A program made the translations under genes and the position numbers. The notes under the pieces are model-generated. The model was given only the letters and a program-made list of their open reading frames with translations, was not told the origin of the DNA and searched no databases. From an uncultured Blautia sp. (lineage in GTDB: Bacteria; Bacillota; Clostridia; Lachnospirales; Lachnospiraceae): a stretch of 64,000 nucleotides of DNA. This document shows, piece by piece, positions 25,324 through 33,643 of this stretch (within the stretch, counting starts at the first letter, position 1; each line of letters starts with the position of its first letter). Location of the stretch: assembly GCA_934364795.1 (NCBI GenBank), contig CAKRMK010000014.1, positions 10,773-74,772 of the forward strand, read 5' to 3'.

Positions 25324-26463
25324 ATGGCAAAAGATGCAAGAGGACGAGAGCTTCCAAAGGGAATCAGACAGCGGGATAATGGAACCTTTGAGGGCCGTGT
25401 TGCTGTGGATGGAAAGAGAGTTAGTGTTTATGGTAATACAGTGACAGAGGTGAAAAAGAAAATCGCTGAGACCAAGTATAAGATGGAACATGGCATTTAT
25501 GTAGATCAATGCAATATTTCATTTGATGAGTGGTTCAATACCTGGTTGGAAGAGTACAAGAAAAACAGTGTAAAAAGTGGTACTGTTTTTTCATATAAAA
25601 ATTATTACAAGTATTACATAAAGGATGAGTTGGGAATGCGGAAGCTCCGGGATCTGCGGGGCGAACACATACAGCACCTTTATAACAAATTGAAACAAGA
25701 TGGAATTGCGACTTCGACTATTAAAATTGTTTCCGCTGTACTCAGTGGCTGTATGAAGCAGGCTTTAAAAAATGGGTTAATAGAAAGAAACCCAGTACCG
25801 TTGGCAATTTTACCGAAAGCAGGTGTAAAAAAGCAAAGTAGGGTACTGACCCAGGAAGAACAGACGCTGTTTCTTAAGTATGCAAAAGCAAAGGATAGCT
25901 ATTTATATAATTTCTTTGCGCTGGCATTGCGGACAGGAATGCGTAATGGAGAACTGCGTGGATTAAAGTATTCTGATATCGACAAAAAGAAAATGGTGAT
26001 TCATGTGGTTAGAACTTTGAAGTATGAAGAAGGAAGGGGATTATACGAGGATACACCGAAAACTGCTAGTTCTACGAGAGATATTCCGCTGACGGAAGAT
26101 ATGCTTCAGATTATTGAAAACCAGAAAAAATTCTGGGGGATATCCAAAATTATCAATAAAAATGAATATGTATTTCACCAGGGAGATAAAAGACCTATTA
26201 GCAGAGACTGTGTACAGAGTGAGATTGATCGGGTGATTGCATTGATAAGAGAAGATGGAATTAATTTCGAACGCTTTACCTGTCATGGATTCAGACATAC
26301 GTTTGCCACCAGAGCTATAGAATCTGGTATGCAGCCACAGACGCTGAAAACAATTCTGGGGCATTCTACACTGAGTATGACGATGGATTTATATTCTCAT
26401 GTATTACCGAGCACCAAAGCTGAAGAGATGGAAGCTATTTCGGGTGCATTCAAGATTTCATGA
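25324..26463 (+). CDS. int: Tyrosine integrase, Tn916 Int-like
   Basis: A 379-residue site-specific recombinase. It has an N-terminal arm-binding domain (KGIRQRDNGTFEGRVAVDGK), a core-binding helical domain and a catalytic domain with Arg207 in RTGMRNGEL, the HGFRHTF box, LGHSTLSM and the nucleophile Tyr357 in MDLYSHV. ATG at 25324 follows AAGGAG; the frame extends upstream to 25273 without a ribosome site. It lies at the right end of the element, beside the excisionase gene, and would integrate and excise it. Its last 685 bases are repeated at 37851-38535. Confidence 0.95.
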   Translation: MAKDARGRELPKGIRQRDNGTFEGRVAVDGKRVSVYGNTVTEVKKKIAETKYKMEHGIYVDQCNISFDEWFNTWLEEYKKNSVKSGTVFSYKNYYKYYIKDELGMRKLRDLRGEHIQHLYNKLKQDGIATSTIKIVSAVLSGCMKQALKNGLIERNPVPLAILPKAGVKKQSRVLTQEEQTLFLKYAKAKDSYLYNFFALALRTGMRNGELRGLKYSDIDKKKMVIHVVRTLKYEEGRGLYEDTPKTASSTRDIPLTEDMLQIIENQKKFWGISKIINKNEYVFHQGDKRPISRDCVQSEIDRVIALIREDGINFERFTCHGFRHTFATRAIESGMQPQTLKTILGHSTLSMTMDLYSHVLPSTKAEEMEAISGAFKIS

Positions 26464-26473
26464 ATGGGGTACG

Positions 26474-26497
26474 CACCCCATTTCTACCCCATTTCGC
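26474..26497 (+). repeat. Sub-terminal repeat, right (integrase site candidate)
   Basis: CACCCCATTT and TACCCCATTT in tandem, 10 bases after the integrase stop, matching the pair at 8444-8467 in the same orientation. Confidence 0.6.
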
Positions 26498-26527
26498 TTT
26501 AAATCTGACAAATACAGACAGAAAGGA

Positions 26528-26559
26528 ATACCGCAGAAAACGCTGATTTTCTGCGGTAT
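26528..26559. terminator. Terminator of the integrase gene
   Basis: ATACCGCAGAAAA (26528-26540) and TTTTCTGCGGTAT (26547-26559) form a perfect 13-bp stem. The T-run after it is weak. Confidence 0.75.
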
Positions 26560-26597
26560 TCGTATGGTTTTGTGGAAGATAAATTCTTATTTTTTTA

Positions 26598-26743
26598 AGT
26601 TTTGTTTTACGAGTGGAAGGTCACGAACACTCGATTCATTTAGCGCCGGGAATCGGCGGAAAAGCCGCTTAAGACCTTATTTTTCTGGGCTTTTCAACGG
26701 TTGAGAGTATAGCACATTTGGGAAAGGAATGCAAGGGGAAATG
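26598..26743. repeat. Right copy of 146-bp direct repeat (orphan queT leader)
   Basis: This copy has the same promoter, structured leader and preQ1-I-like stem as the queT leader, read on the minus strand, but the tail breaks off before the ribosome site (AAAACTT then A-run) and no queT follows. It points towards the 3' end of the integrase gene. It marks the right edge of the mobile element. Confidence 0.85.
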
Positions 26744-26758
26744 AGGGGTGTACCCACA

Positions 26759-26884
26759 ATGGAATTTAAAATGGTGAGATCCTTTGCGTATAGCATGAAT
26801 GAACTTGTTTATTTGAAAAATGATGAAGCGGTATGTGATAGTCTTCAGGTGGCGGAGAAATTTGGAAAGAGACACGATAAATAG
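26759..26884 (+). pseudogene. Fragment of phage Rha-family regulator
   Basis: A 41-residue frame reads MNELVYLKNDEAVCDSLQV and then AEKFGKRHD before a stop. This is the N-terminal pattern of phage Rha regulatory proteins, which are normally 200 or more residues. The rest is missing, so this is a prophage remnant, not a working gene. Confidence 0.65.
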
Positions 26885-26902
26885 GTGACTCAGAATGGAA
26901 AA

Positions 26903-26931
26903 TTGACAAATCACAGAAGCTGGCATATAAT
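26903..26931 (+). promoter_or_regulatory. Consensus promoter of the antitoxin RNA
   Basis: TTGACA, exactly 17 bases, TATAAT: a full-consensus sigma-A promoter with no protein gene downstream on this strand, as expected for a small RNA. Confidence 0.85.
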
Positions 26932-26938
26932 ATACTTA

Positions 26939-27042
26939 TCAAGACAGCCAGTAAGGGAGGTTAAGGCTCCCCGTCCTGGCAATTAAGTGTTAAATAAGAT
27001 TTAGCCGCCTAATCTTTTCCAGGGACAGGGCGGCTATTTCTT
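26939..27042 (+). ncRNA. Antitoxin-like antisense RNA
   Basis: The transcript from the consensus promoter would contain a GCCAG...CTGGC hairpin (about 26944-26982) and end at the TAGCCGCC/GGCGGCTA stem (27002-27036) followed by TTTCTT. It runs antisense to the 3' end of the holin-like toxin mRNA, the arrangement of RatA and TxpA in Bacillus. RNA ends are estimated. Confidence 0.65.
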
Positions 27043-27117
27043 ATGTGTGTATGTAAGGATAGATACAATTAAGCTGGCTGTCGTCAGAATAATCATAAAG
27101 ATCTCATAATCGCTCAT
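27034..27117 (-). CDS. Holin-like type I toxin, 27 residues
   Basis: A 27-residue peptide starting MSDYEIFMIILTTASLIVSI and ending in THKK, a single membrane helix with a basic tail. It matches the putative holin-like toxin family (TxpA/BsrG-type). AGGAGG lies 8 bases before this ATG; an in-frame ATG at 27123 is too close to it. TCCTG (27128-27132) and CAGGA (27141-27145) can pair to hide the ribosome site in the mRNA, a usual feature of type I toxins. Excess peptide would damage the membrane; the opposite-strand RNA should keep it silent. The stretch up to 27345 has no other gene. Confidence 0.8.
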   Translation of the reverse strand: MSDYEIFMIILTTASLIVSILTYTHKK

Positions 27118-27345
27118 AAGCATCCCCTCCTGTCAAGATTCAGGATCAGGGAACCACAGCCGCTCTACTGGCTGCCTGGATAAATATATTATGTTTGATT
27201 TATATGTTGGGCCTCTTCAATTTTTTGCTGTATTAAGTGAATATTTAAATCATCCCAATAATTCGGGATAATATTTGCAGCAGAAAAAGTGAAAAGCTGT
27301 AATAAAACAGTAATTCTATATTTTTTTATGGAGATTTCTGACAGC

Positions 27346-28089
27346 TATTTTTCTGCATCAGCCAGATTCTTTTTTAATTCGATCATCTTATCACGTAGTT
27401 CAGCTGCCTGCTCGAAATTCAGGTCTGTGGCTGCCTGGCGCATCTGTTTTTCAAGCTGCTGGATAGATTCTTCAATTCTTTGGTACTCATGGATTCCGGA
27501 TCCTTCTTTAGCTTCATTTCTGTTTGTGCAACAGCCTTGGAAACAGCAATCAAGTCACGGACTGCTTTTTTAATAGTGGTAGGAGTGATCCCATGTTCTT
27601 CATTATACCGTTCCTGGATTTCCCTTCTTCGGTTGGTTTCTTCGATAGCATTTTTCATAGAATCTGTCATCACATCTGCATACATGATAACGTGCCCATC
27701 ACTGTTTCGGGCTGCACGGCCGATGGTCTGGATCAGAGAGGTTTCGGAACGGAGAAAGCCTTGGCAATATAGGTGTCAGAAGAGGGAACGTAAGCCTCCG
27801 GCTGGTAGTAATCGTAATAGGAGACAAAGTATTCCACTGCATTCTCAGGGAAGAATTACTTAAATTCTCCATAGAGCTGTGCTGCCAGTGTTTTATTATG
27901 TGCCAGAATCAGTGTTGGCTTGTTCAGCTGCACAATAACATTCGCCATAGTAAACGTCTTATCAGACCCTGTTACTCCCAGAAGGGTCTCAAACTGGTTT
28001 CCCTCTTTAAAGCCTTTCACCAGCTTGGCAATAGCCTGCGGCTGGTCTCCAGTCGGTTTGTACTCCGAATGCAATTCAAAATGATCCAT
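27346..28089 (-). pseudogene. Decayed uvrB copy
   Basis: The start ([20 protein letters not shown]) and the C-terminal UVR part match UvrB, but the gene is dead: the Walker A Gly is changed (GVTGSDKT instead of GVTGSGKT), codon 78 or so is a stop where the intact gene has Glu, about 1.2 kb is deleted at a CCTT junction near 27757-27770, and the frame shifts again near 27475. The intact gene is at 50475-52463; the two differ at many silent sites, so the copy is old or came from another strain. Confidence 0.92.
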
Positions 28090-28165
28090 AGTTTTCTCCT
28101 GATGTTTTTGAAAAAATAACAGTATAGTTCCTTTTCACATCATTATATCATTCCCCATAAAAAAA

Positions 28166-28196
28166 GTACAGAACAAACCGAATGTTTGTTCTGTAC
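28166..28196. terminator. Terminator of the GH2 operon
   Basis: GTACAGAACAAAC (28166-28178) and GTTTGTTCTGTAC (28184-28196), a perfect 13-bp stem flanked by A-run and T-run, efficient in both directions. Confidence 0.92.
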
Positions 28197-28227
28197 CTTT
28201 TTCCCTATACCACGTTACGTTCCATCA

Positions 28228-30414
28228 TTACGCCCAGTAAATTCTGCATCCAGTCTCATGGCTCATATGAACCGGATGGCCAGGTGTATGCTTCGGCATA
28301 TAAAATACATCATGGTATTCGTTTCTGGCCAGAAGCTTTCCATCCTGCTCTATCCACAGCGCAACATCATAGACGCTTCCACTGTGAATCGTTCCGTCGA
28401 AATCCCAGAGCTTTGTGAGAGAATCCTCTGCTATGACAATTTCTTTCACATCCTCAGCTACTACTTTGCCTGCTTCGTCAGTAATGCTGTAGCCTACCTG
28501 GCAGGTTCCAAGCGGATAACTGTAATCGTTTACCGCATAAATTGCATCCAGCTTGTCTTTAAACTTTAAAAATATTCCAACTGGCATATTGCTTTCCAGC
28601 ACAGCCTGCAGACCCTTTTTCGGAAGACCCCAGTAATCATAAATTCCGTAAAATGTTTGCGGACACATATCATTAAATAAGAACTGCACATAGCCTGCAT
28701 TTGGCTTATACTTCTGCATACGGTAATGTTCAATAAAATATTTCAGCAAATAATACTGATATTGTCCAATTGAATCCAAATTTTCCAGTATCGGCTGCAA
28801 ACGGCGGTATACAGGTGGCATTTTTTTCAAGTCATCGATACATGGTGGTGCATCAAAGCCGAACTCTGTATTCATCTTTTCTGTCGTTCCATAGATATCA
28901 CTGTAATGTCCATCTGCACCGTCCAGTGAACCTGTATAGTTGTGGCTGTCTCCGCTGTCTGGATCATTTACGCAGAAAGAACCTTTAATGACCGGACGGC
29001 TTGGATCATGCTCACATACTGCTGCAAACAGCTTCGGACCTGGGCTTACCTTCATTGCATCACAGTCAGCCCGATCCATATCCGGAGTTGGATTTAATGT
29101 AAGATTACCCGGCTCATTCATACAGATCCAGCAAAACAGAGAAGGATGTTTTTTTAGCATATCGACGGTTTCCAGGTAAATATGGATAAAACGGTCTGCA
29201 AATGCTTCGTCAACCGGATGCATCCAGTTATATTCAGAATCATGCATAATTCCAAGGCCAAGTTCATCACACAGCTCATAGAAAACTGGAAGATCTACAT
29301 GTACGTGTACGCGAAGCATATTAAAGCCGCTGTTTTTTATTTGCAGCAAGTCTCTGCGATAACGTTCTTCGTTCATTGCAGAAACGTAGGCATCTGGAAA
29401 ATATGCTGTTCCTCTCATGTAGAAATCTTTTCCATTTAAAATAAATTTTGTCATTTCCGGTGTGCGATGCATCTCGATTTTCCGGAAACCAGTTGTCTCC
29501 TCATAAGATTCCATTACTGAGCCATCTTTTGTACAGAGCACAACCTTTACCCGGTAGACAAAAGGTGTTCCCTTATCCCATGTATTCCAGAGACGGACAT
29601 GAGAGAGTGCTCCATCCAGGCTGGCAACGGTCGGTTCAGAGCCATTGCATGACTGTGTACCAATCAGATCCTCATTCTTAAAAAAGACCACCGCTCCGGT
29701 AAAGCAGTCTGTAATACTCCACTTCAAAGCCGCAGTTTTAAGATTCTTTATCTTAACTTTCAAATGCAGACTGGCATTCTCCAGCGTATCATCCAGCTGA
29801 TAAGAAAATTCCGGGTTTTCTGCAAAGCCAGCTCCTTTTTGTATTTTCAGGCTGACGCTTCCATAAATGCCGACCGGATTTACATCTCTTTGAATGAACG
29901 TGTCAGAATGCTCATAAGTACCTTTTACCATATTTCGGTAGATTAAAAAGGTACGCCGTTCCTGCCGGTTTGCCGCAACCTCGTCATCCCATGGCGACCA
30001 GACCTTTACAATCAGTCGGTTCTTTCCGTTTCTCTGTACTGCCTCGTCTAGTGAAAAAGAAAATGGAGCTGAATACCCTTCATGACAACCAAGGTAAACG
30101 CCATTCAGCCAGACTTTGCAGTAATAATCCACATTTGTAAAACAAAGTTCTATATGTTCTTCTGCTCCAAGTGCCAGCTCAAACTCTTTTTTATACCACC
30201 ATGGGGCATCATTAAAATAACGCAGTTCTCTTCCCCAGTACGGATGCTCCGAAAAAAGGAGCTGCAGGTGCTTTAATTCTGGCAGTGGCTCCCATTCCGA
30301 AATCTGTGGTCCCTGCAGTGTCATAAAATCCTCACGTTCCGGCAGACCAAGCTGCTCACACGTATCATGTACATCCTGTAAAATATTCCAGTTCTTTGAT
30401 AAATCCAGTTTCAT
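28228..30414 (-). CDS. Glycoside hydrolase family 2 enzyme
   Basis: A 728-residue GH2 protein with no signal peptide, so cytoplasmic. Domains in order: sugar-binding jelly roll (PWWYKKEFEL, NGVYLGCHEGYSAPF), immunoglobulin-like domain, and TIM barrel. The acid/base Glu434 is in WICMNEPGN and the nucleophile Glu517 in KMNTEFGFD. GH2 covers beta-galactosidase, beta-glucuronidase and beta-mannosidase activities, and the sequence alone does not decide which. AGGAGG precedes the ATG. It is the last gene of an ABC sugar operon, so it likely splits the imported oligosaccharide. Confidence 0.9.
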   Translation of the reverse strand: MKLDLSKNWNILQDVHDTCEQLGLPEREDFMTLQGPQISEWEPLPELKHLQLLFSEHPYWGRELRYFNDAPWWYKKEFELALGAEEHIELCFTNVDYYCKVWLNGVYLGCHEGYSAPFSFSLDEAVQRNGKNRLIVKVWSPWDDEVAANRQERRTFLIYRNMVKGTYEHSDTFIQRDVNPVGIYGSVSLKIQKGAGFAENPEFSYQLDDTLENASLHLKVKIKNLKTAALKWSITDCFTGAVVFFKNEDLIGTQSCNGSEPTVASLDGALSHVRLWNTWDKGTPFVYRVKVVLCTKDGSVMESYEETTGFRKIEMHRTPEMTKFILNGKDFYMRGTAYFPDAYVSAMNEERYRRDLLQIKNSGFNMLRVHVHVDLPVFYELCDELGLGIMHDSEYNWMHPVDEAFADRFIHIYLETVDMLKKHPSLFCWICMNEPGNLTLNPTPDMDRADCDAMKVSPGPKLFAAVCEHDPSRPVIKGSFCVNDPDSGDSHNYTGSLDGADGHYSDIYGTTEKMNTEFGFDAPPCIDDLKKMPPVYRRLQPILENLDSIGQYQYYLLKYFIEHYRMQKYKPNAGYVQFLFNDMCPQTFYGIYDYWGLPKKGLQAVLESNMPVGIFLKFKDKLDAIYAVNDYSYPLGTCQVGYSITDEAGKVVAEDVKEIVIAEDSLTKLWDFDGTIHSGSVYDVALWIEQDGKLLARNEYHDVFYMPKHTPGHPVHMSHETGCRIYWA

Positions 30415-30428
30415 ATATCCTCCTGTAT

Positions 30429-31271
30429 TCAGCTCTTGACAGCACCTGCTGCCATGCCCTCCATTACCTGTTTATTTAAAAAGAAATATACTACAATCGT
30501 CGGAAGAATTGCAATTACGATTGCTGCAAAGGTAGCCCCCCAGTCTCTGCGTCCCATCTCACCGACAAAAGCATTCAGTCCGATTGGAAGAGTTTTCATC
30601 TCGTCTTTTGTCATAAATGTATTTGCATAAGTAAACTCATTCCAGATTGACACAAAGTTATAGATAATCACTGTGATAGTGGAATTTTTTGCCATTGGAA
30701 ATACTATCTGCCTGAAAATCCTAAAATTACCTGCTCCGTCAATTGCTCCCGCCTCCAGGAGCTCATTCGGTATGTATTTCATGAATCCAACATACAGGAA
30801 AATACACATTGGCAGACTGAAGCCGATCTGCGGCAGAATAACGGCAGCATAGGTATTACGCAATCCCAACGTATTATAAGTCTGGAACATTGGGATCAGA
30901 CATGAAAATGTGGGAATCATCATGCCAAGTAAAAAAAAGGTCAATACCTTTTCGCTCTGTTTGAAGCGAATTTTGCTGATCGCATAGGCCGCTGGTGCAC
31001 TTAGTACTACGATACCAAACAGTGTACATACAGCTACAACCACACTGTTAAGGAAATAGCGCACGAGACTGGACTGCGTAAACGCTTTGATATAATTTCC
31101 AAGATAAAAGCTGCCAGGAAGCGCATATGGCGCAGAACCGGCAATTTCCTCTGGTGTTTTTAAGCTTGCTGTAAGAACCCAAAATACAGGGTAGCTTTGC
31201 AGCACTACAAAAAAGATAATGAAGATTAGAAATATTATTTTTGTTTTCTTACCTGCCTGTAACGTTTCCAT
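30429..31271 (-). CDS. ABC sugar permease, MalG-like
   Basis: A 280-residue permease with about six membrane helices, EAA loop EAGAIDGAGNFRIFRQIVFP, and the typical C-terminus KQVMEGMAAGAVKS. It is the second permease of the GH2 locus, 12 bases after the first and 14 bases before the GH2 gene. No ATPase gene is present nearby. Confidence 0.92.
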   Translation of the reverse strand: METLQAGKKTKIIFLIFIIFFVVLQSYPVFWVLTASLKTPEEIAGSAPYALPGSFYLGNYIKAFTQSSLVRYFLNSVVVAVCTLFGIVVLSAPAAYAISKIRFKQSEKVLTFFLLGMMIPTFSCLIPMFQTYNTLGLRNTYAAVILPQIGFSLPMCIFLYVGFMKYIPNELLEAGAIDGAGNFRIFRQIVFPMAKNSTITVIIYNFVSIWNEFTYANTFMTKDEMKTLPIGLNAFVGEMGRRDWGATFAAIVIAILPTIVVYFFLNKQVMEGMAAGAVKS

Positions 31272-31283
31272 CTAATCCCCCCA

Positions 31284-32150
31284 TCAATCACTGAATTTTT
31301 TCTGAATCAGTTTTACGATTCCTACGGCTACTAATGACTCAATCAAAATAAATACCGCAAGTGTACTTCCATAGCCAAAGTTTGACATACTGAATGCCGT
31401 TTTATACATATAGGTTGCTACAAGTTCTGTTGCATTACCAGGACCACCTCCGGTCAGGATGTAAGATACATCAAATCCCTTCAGACAGCCGTTTACAAGA
31501 ATGACCAGAACCACAAAAAACATATTTTTAATCGCTGGAAGCTTGACAAAGAAATATGCCTGTATCCAGCTACATCCATCGATATACGCAGCCTCTATGG
31601 TGTCTTTGGAAACATTCATCAGTGCGGCATAAAAAATAACCATATATAATCCGCAGAATTTGTATCCATCAATCAGAGTCACCCATGGCAGTGCATATTT
31701 AAAATCAGATAAAAAAGCTATTGGCTTGAGATGCATCAGCTTCATCAGTGCTGGTATTACACCGAGTGGCTGAACTGACAGCAGTTTTTCAAAAATCTTG
31801 CAGACTGCCATAGAGGAAATAATACAGGGAATGAAGTACAATACCCGGAATATATTGGACCCCTTTTTAATTCCGGAAAGCAGGGTAGCCATTAAAAGTC
31901 CCATAAACATCTGAAAGACTGTGCCGAGCAACAGGAAAAACATATTATTCAAAAAAGCAGTTCGCAAATTTTTATCTGATAGCATCCGGCTGTAATTTTC
32001 CAAGCCTGCAAATGTTTTTTCTCCGATTCCATTCCAGTCCATAAAGCTGTAGCCAATAGTTTGAAGCATTGGGAAAAGAACAATCGACACGTAAACCACA
32101 AGTGCAGGCAATAAAAAAAGCCATGGTTCTATTTTTCTTTTTGGCTTCAT
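31284..32150 (-). CDS. ABC sugar permease, MalF-like
   Basis: A 288-residue permease with about six membrane helices; EAA loop EAAYIDGCSWIQAYFFVKLP. GGAAG precedes the ATG. It pairs with the downstream permease to form the channel for the sugar delivered by the binding protein encoded upstream. Confidence 0.92.
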   Translation of the reverse strand: MKPKRKIEPWLFLLPALVVYVSIVLFPMLQTIGYSFMDWNGIGEKTFAGLENYSRMLSDKNLRTAFLNNMFFLLLGTVFQMFMGLLMATLLSGIKKGSNIFRVLYFIPCIISSMAVCKIFEKLLSVQPLGVIPALMKLMHLKPIAFLSDFKYALPWVTLIDGYKFCGLYMVIFYAALMNVSKDTIEAAYIDGCSWIQAYFFVKLPAIKNMFFVVLVILVNGCLKGFDVSYILTGGGPGNATELVATYMYKTAFSMSNFGYGSTLAVFILIESLVAVGIVKLIQKKFSD

Positions 32151-32169
32151 ATTTGTCTTCCTTTCTGAT

Positions 32170-32202
32170 ATCCGGGGCTTTTGAAAATCATAAGCCCCGG
32201 AT
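32170..32202 (-). terminator. Hairpin between binding protein and permease genes (GH2 locus)
   Basis: ATCCGGGGCTT and AAGCCCCGGAT form a perfect 11-bp GC-rich stem right after the binding-protein stop. No T-run follows on the minus strand, so it more likely stabilises the upstream mRNA end than stops transcription. Confidence 0.7.
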
Positions 32203-32216
32203 GCTGTTTCTCTGTC

Positions 32217-33497
32217 TTATTTCTGATTTTTTACATATTCATCCATATTTGCAGCCCACTCTTCAGGAGTTTCCTGACCAAGTGCAAGGATGACGGTCTC
32301 TTTTTCCAGCGGCTCTACGAGTGCAGAATCAATAACTACATCCCAGCATTTTGCATACTCCTTCACATTGGACACATCCTCAATGATCTGCTGATATACC
32401 TTTGGAAGACTCTGCATTGTTTCTTCATCTGGCATTACGGATGGAAGCTGATTGTAAGAAAGGCTTGCATCTGCATAATGCTCAAGAAGGTATTTCATCC
32501 ACGCTTTCATCTCATCGTCCACAGCATCGGTGCGAATCGCAGTTCCAATACCGGAGTTTGCAAAGAAATCGGTTGGTGTTGTTACATCTGCATCTGAATA
32601 GGTTGGCATAGTGAAGTATCCAATATTATCTTTAATGTTTCCGTCCTCACCGATCATATCTGCCTGATCAAGTGCCCATGTACCATTATACATAATTGCA
32701 GCCTGTCCGGAAGCAAAGAGGTCAATCATTGTATCGTAATCTGCACTGCTCCAGCCCTCCTGGAAGTACTGTGCAACATCCTGAATAAACTGTGCTCCTT
32801 TCAGACCTGCTTCTTCACCAAAAGATCCTTCTCCGGATACTGCATTTTCAATATATTCATTTCCTGTCAGTCGGAATGGAACCTGTGCAAAGTAGCGGAG
32901 GATTGGCCAGTCACCACCCATTGCGATCGGAATAATTTCCTGGTCCTGTAACAGCTTGCAGTCTGCAAGTAACTCATCAAATGTTTTGGGAGCTTCTGTA
33001 ATTCCAGCCTGCTCAAACAGATCTTTGTTGTAGAAGAAATATTCGGTGTTGCACTGCAGCGTCATCAGATTCAGGCTGCCATCTGAAAGTCTTGCATATT
33101 CTTTTGAGATTGTGAAAATCTGATCATACATTCCAAGCTCTTTGTACAAATCATCAAAGGAATAGGCCTTTCCGTCTGCAACAATATCTGCAAACCAGGT
33201 ATCTGGATCGGAGTCAAACCATTCAGGCAATTCATCGCTTGCTGCCAGAATTTTCAGCTTCTGCAGATATGCAGTACGGTCTGAAATATTCTCAATTTCA
33301 AAATTAAAGTCCAGATCAGGATTCTCCTCCTGGTACTGTTTGGCAATATCCTGTATTGCTAAAATTGCTGATTCAGATGCACTTCTGGATGACAGCCAGT
33401 TAATATTCAGTTCCCGATCTGCTGCATTTACTGTTACTCCAAATATAGAAGATGCCATGGCAGCTGTTAATGCTGCAATAAGTATTCTTTTTTTCAT
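32217..33497 (-). CDS. Extracellular sugar-binding protein (GH2 locus)
   Basis: A 426-residue family 1 solute-binding protein with a secretion signal (KKR, hydrophobic stretch, cleavage near VNA-ADRE) and no lipobox cysteine, as in the other sugar locus. The segment FFYNKDLFEQAGITEAPKTF is typical of the family. GGGAG lies 9 bases before the ATG. It is first in the transport operon and lies directly downstream of the two-component genes, which are separated from it by a terminator. Confidence 0.9.
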   Translation of the reverse strand: MKKRILIAALTAAMASSIFGVTVNAADRELNINWLSSRSASESAILAIQDIAKQYQEENPDLDFNFEIENISDRTAYLQKLKILAASDELPEWFDSDPDTWFADIVADGKAYSFDDLYKELGMYDQIFTISKEYARLSDGSLNLMTLQCNTEYFFYNKDLFEQAGITEAPKTFDELLADCKLLQDQEIIPIAMGGDWPILRYFAQVPFRLTGNEYIENAVSGEGSFGEEAGLKGAQFIQDVAQYFQEGWSSADYDTMIDLFASGQAAIMYNGTWALDQADMIGEDGNIKDNIGYFTMPTYSDADVTTPTDFFANSGIGTAIRTDAVDDEMKAWMKYLLEHYADASLSYNQLPSVMPDEETMQSLPKVYQQIIEDVSNVKEYAKCWDVVIDSALVEPLEKETVILALGQETPEEWAANMDEYVKNQK

Positions 33498-33544
33498 TAC
33501 GTTTTCTCCCTTTTAATTTTATTTTTTGTTCCTGAATATACTTC

Positions 33545-33554
33545 AAACCGGTTT
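33545..33554. promoter_or_regulatory. Palindrome upstream of the binding-protein gene
   Basis: AAACCGGTTT, a perfect 10-base palindrome about 50 bases before the start codon, in the region where the operon promoter and the response-regulator site should be. Function is inferred from position. Confidence 0.4.
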
Positions 33555-33595
33555 AAATTTTTTTCTGGAACTCTTTGTTGTCTTAATTATAATAA

Positions 33596-33631
33596 AATAC
33601 GAATCTCTCCGGAATGGAGAAAATTCGTATT
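33596..33631 (-). terminator. Terminator of the two-component genes
   Basis: AATACGAAT and ATTCGTATT enclose an inner TCTCC/GGAGA stem; on the minus strand it is followed by TTATTATAATT. It separates the regulator transcript from the transport operon. Confidence 0.75.
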
Positions 33632-33643
33632 ATTGGTAAAATC

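Larger units (their letters stand above)
8438..26597. mobile_element. Integrative and mobilizable element upstream of queT
   Basis: About 18.2 kb lie between the two 146-bp direct repeats. The segment has a tyrosine integrase and small excisionase at the right end, a resolvase, MobC and a short relaxase, but no type IV secretion genes, so it should be mobilized by a helper element. Phage-type recombination genes and several unknown cargo genes fill the rest. Two end definitions are possible: the 146-bp repeats, or the shorter repeats at 8444-8467 and 26474-26497 just inside. I favour the outer pair because a long near-identical block on both sides is hard to explain otherwise. Confidence 0.75.

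Noticed and set aside
27115..27123. ATG at 27123 as the toxin start
   Set aside because: It is only two bases from the ribosome site, whereas the ATG at 27117 has normal spacing and matches the family start.
27856..28089. Treating the uvrB N-terminal frame as a working short gene
   Set aside because: It ends at a nonsense codon, has a damaged Walker A motif, and the rest of the protein follows in broken pieces.
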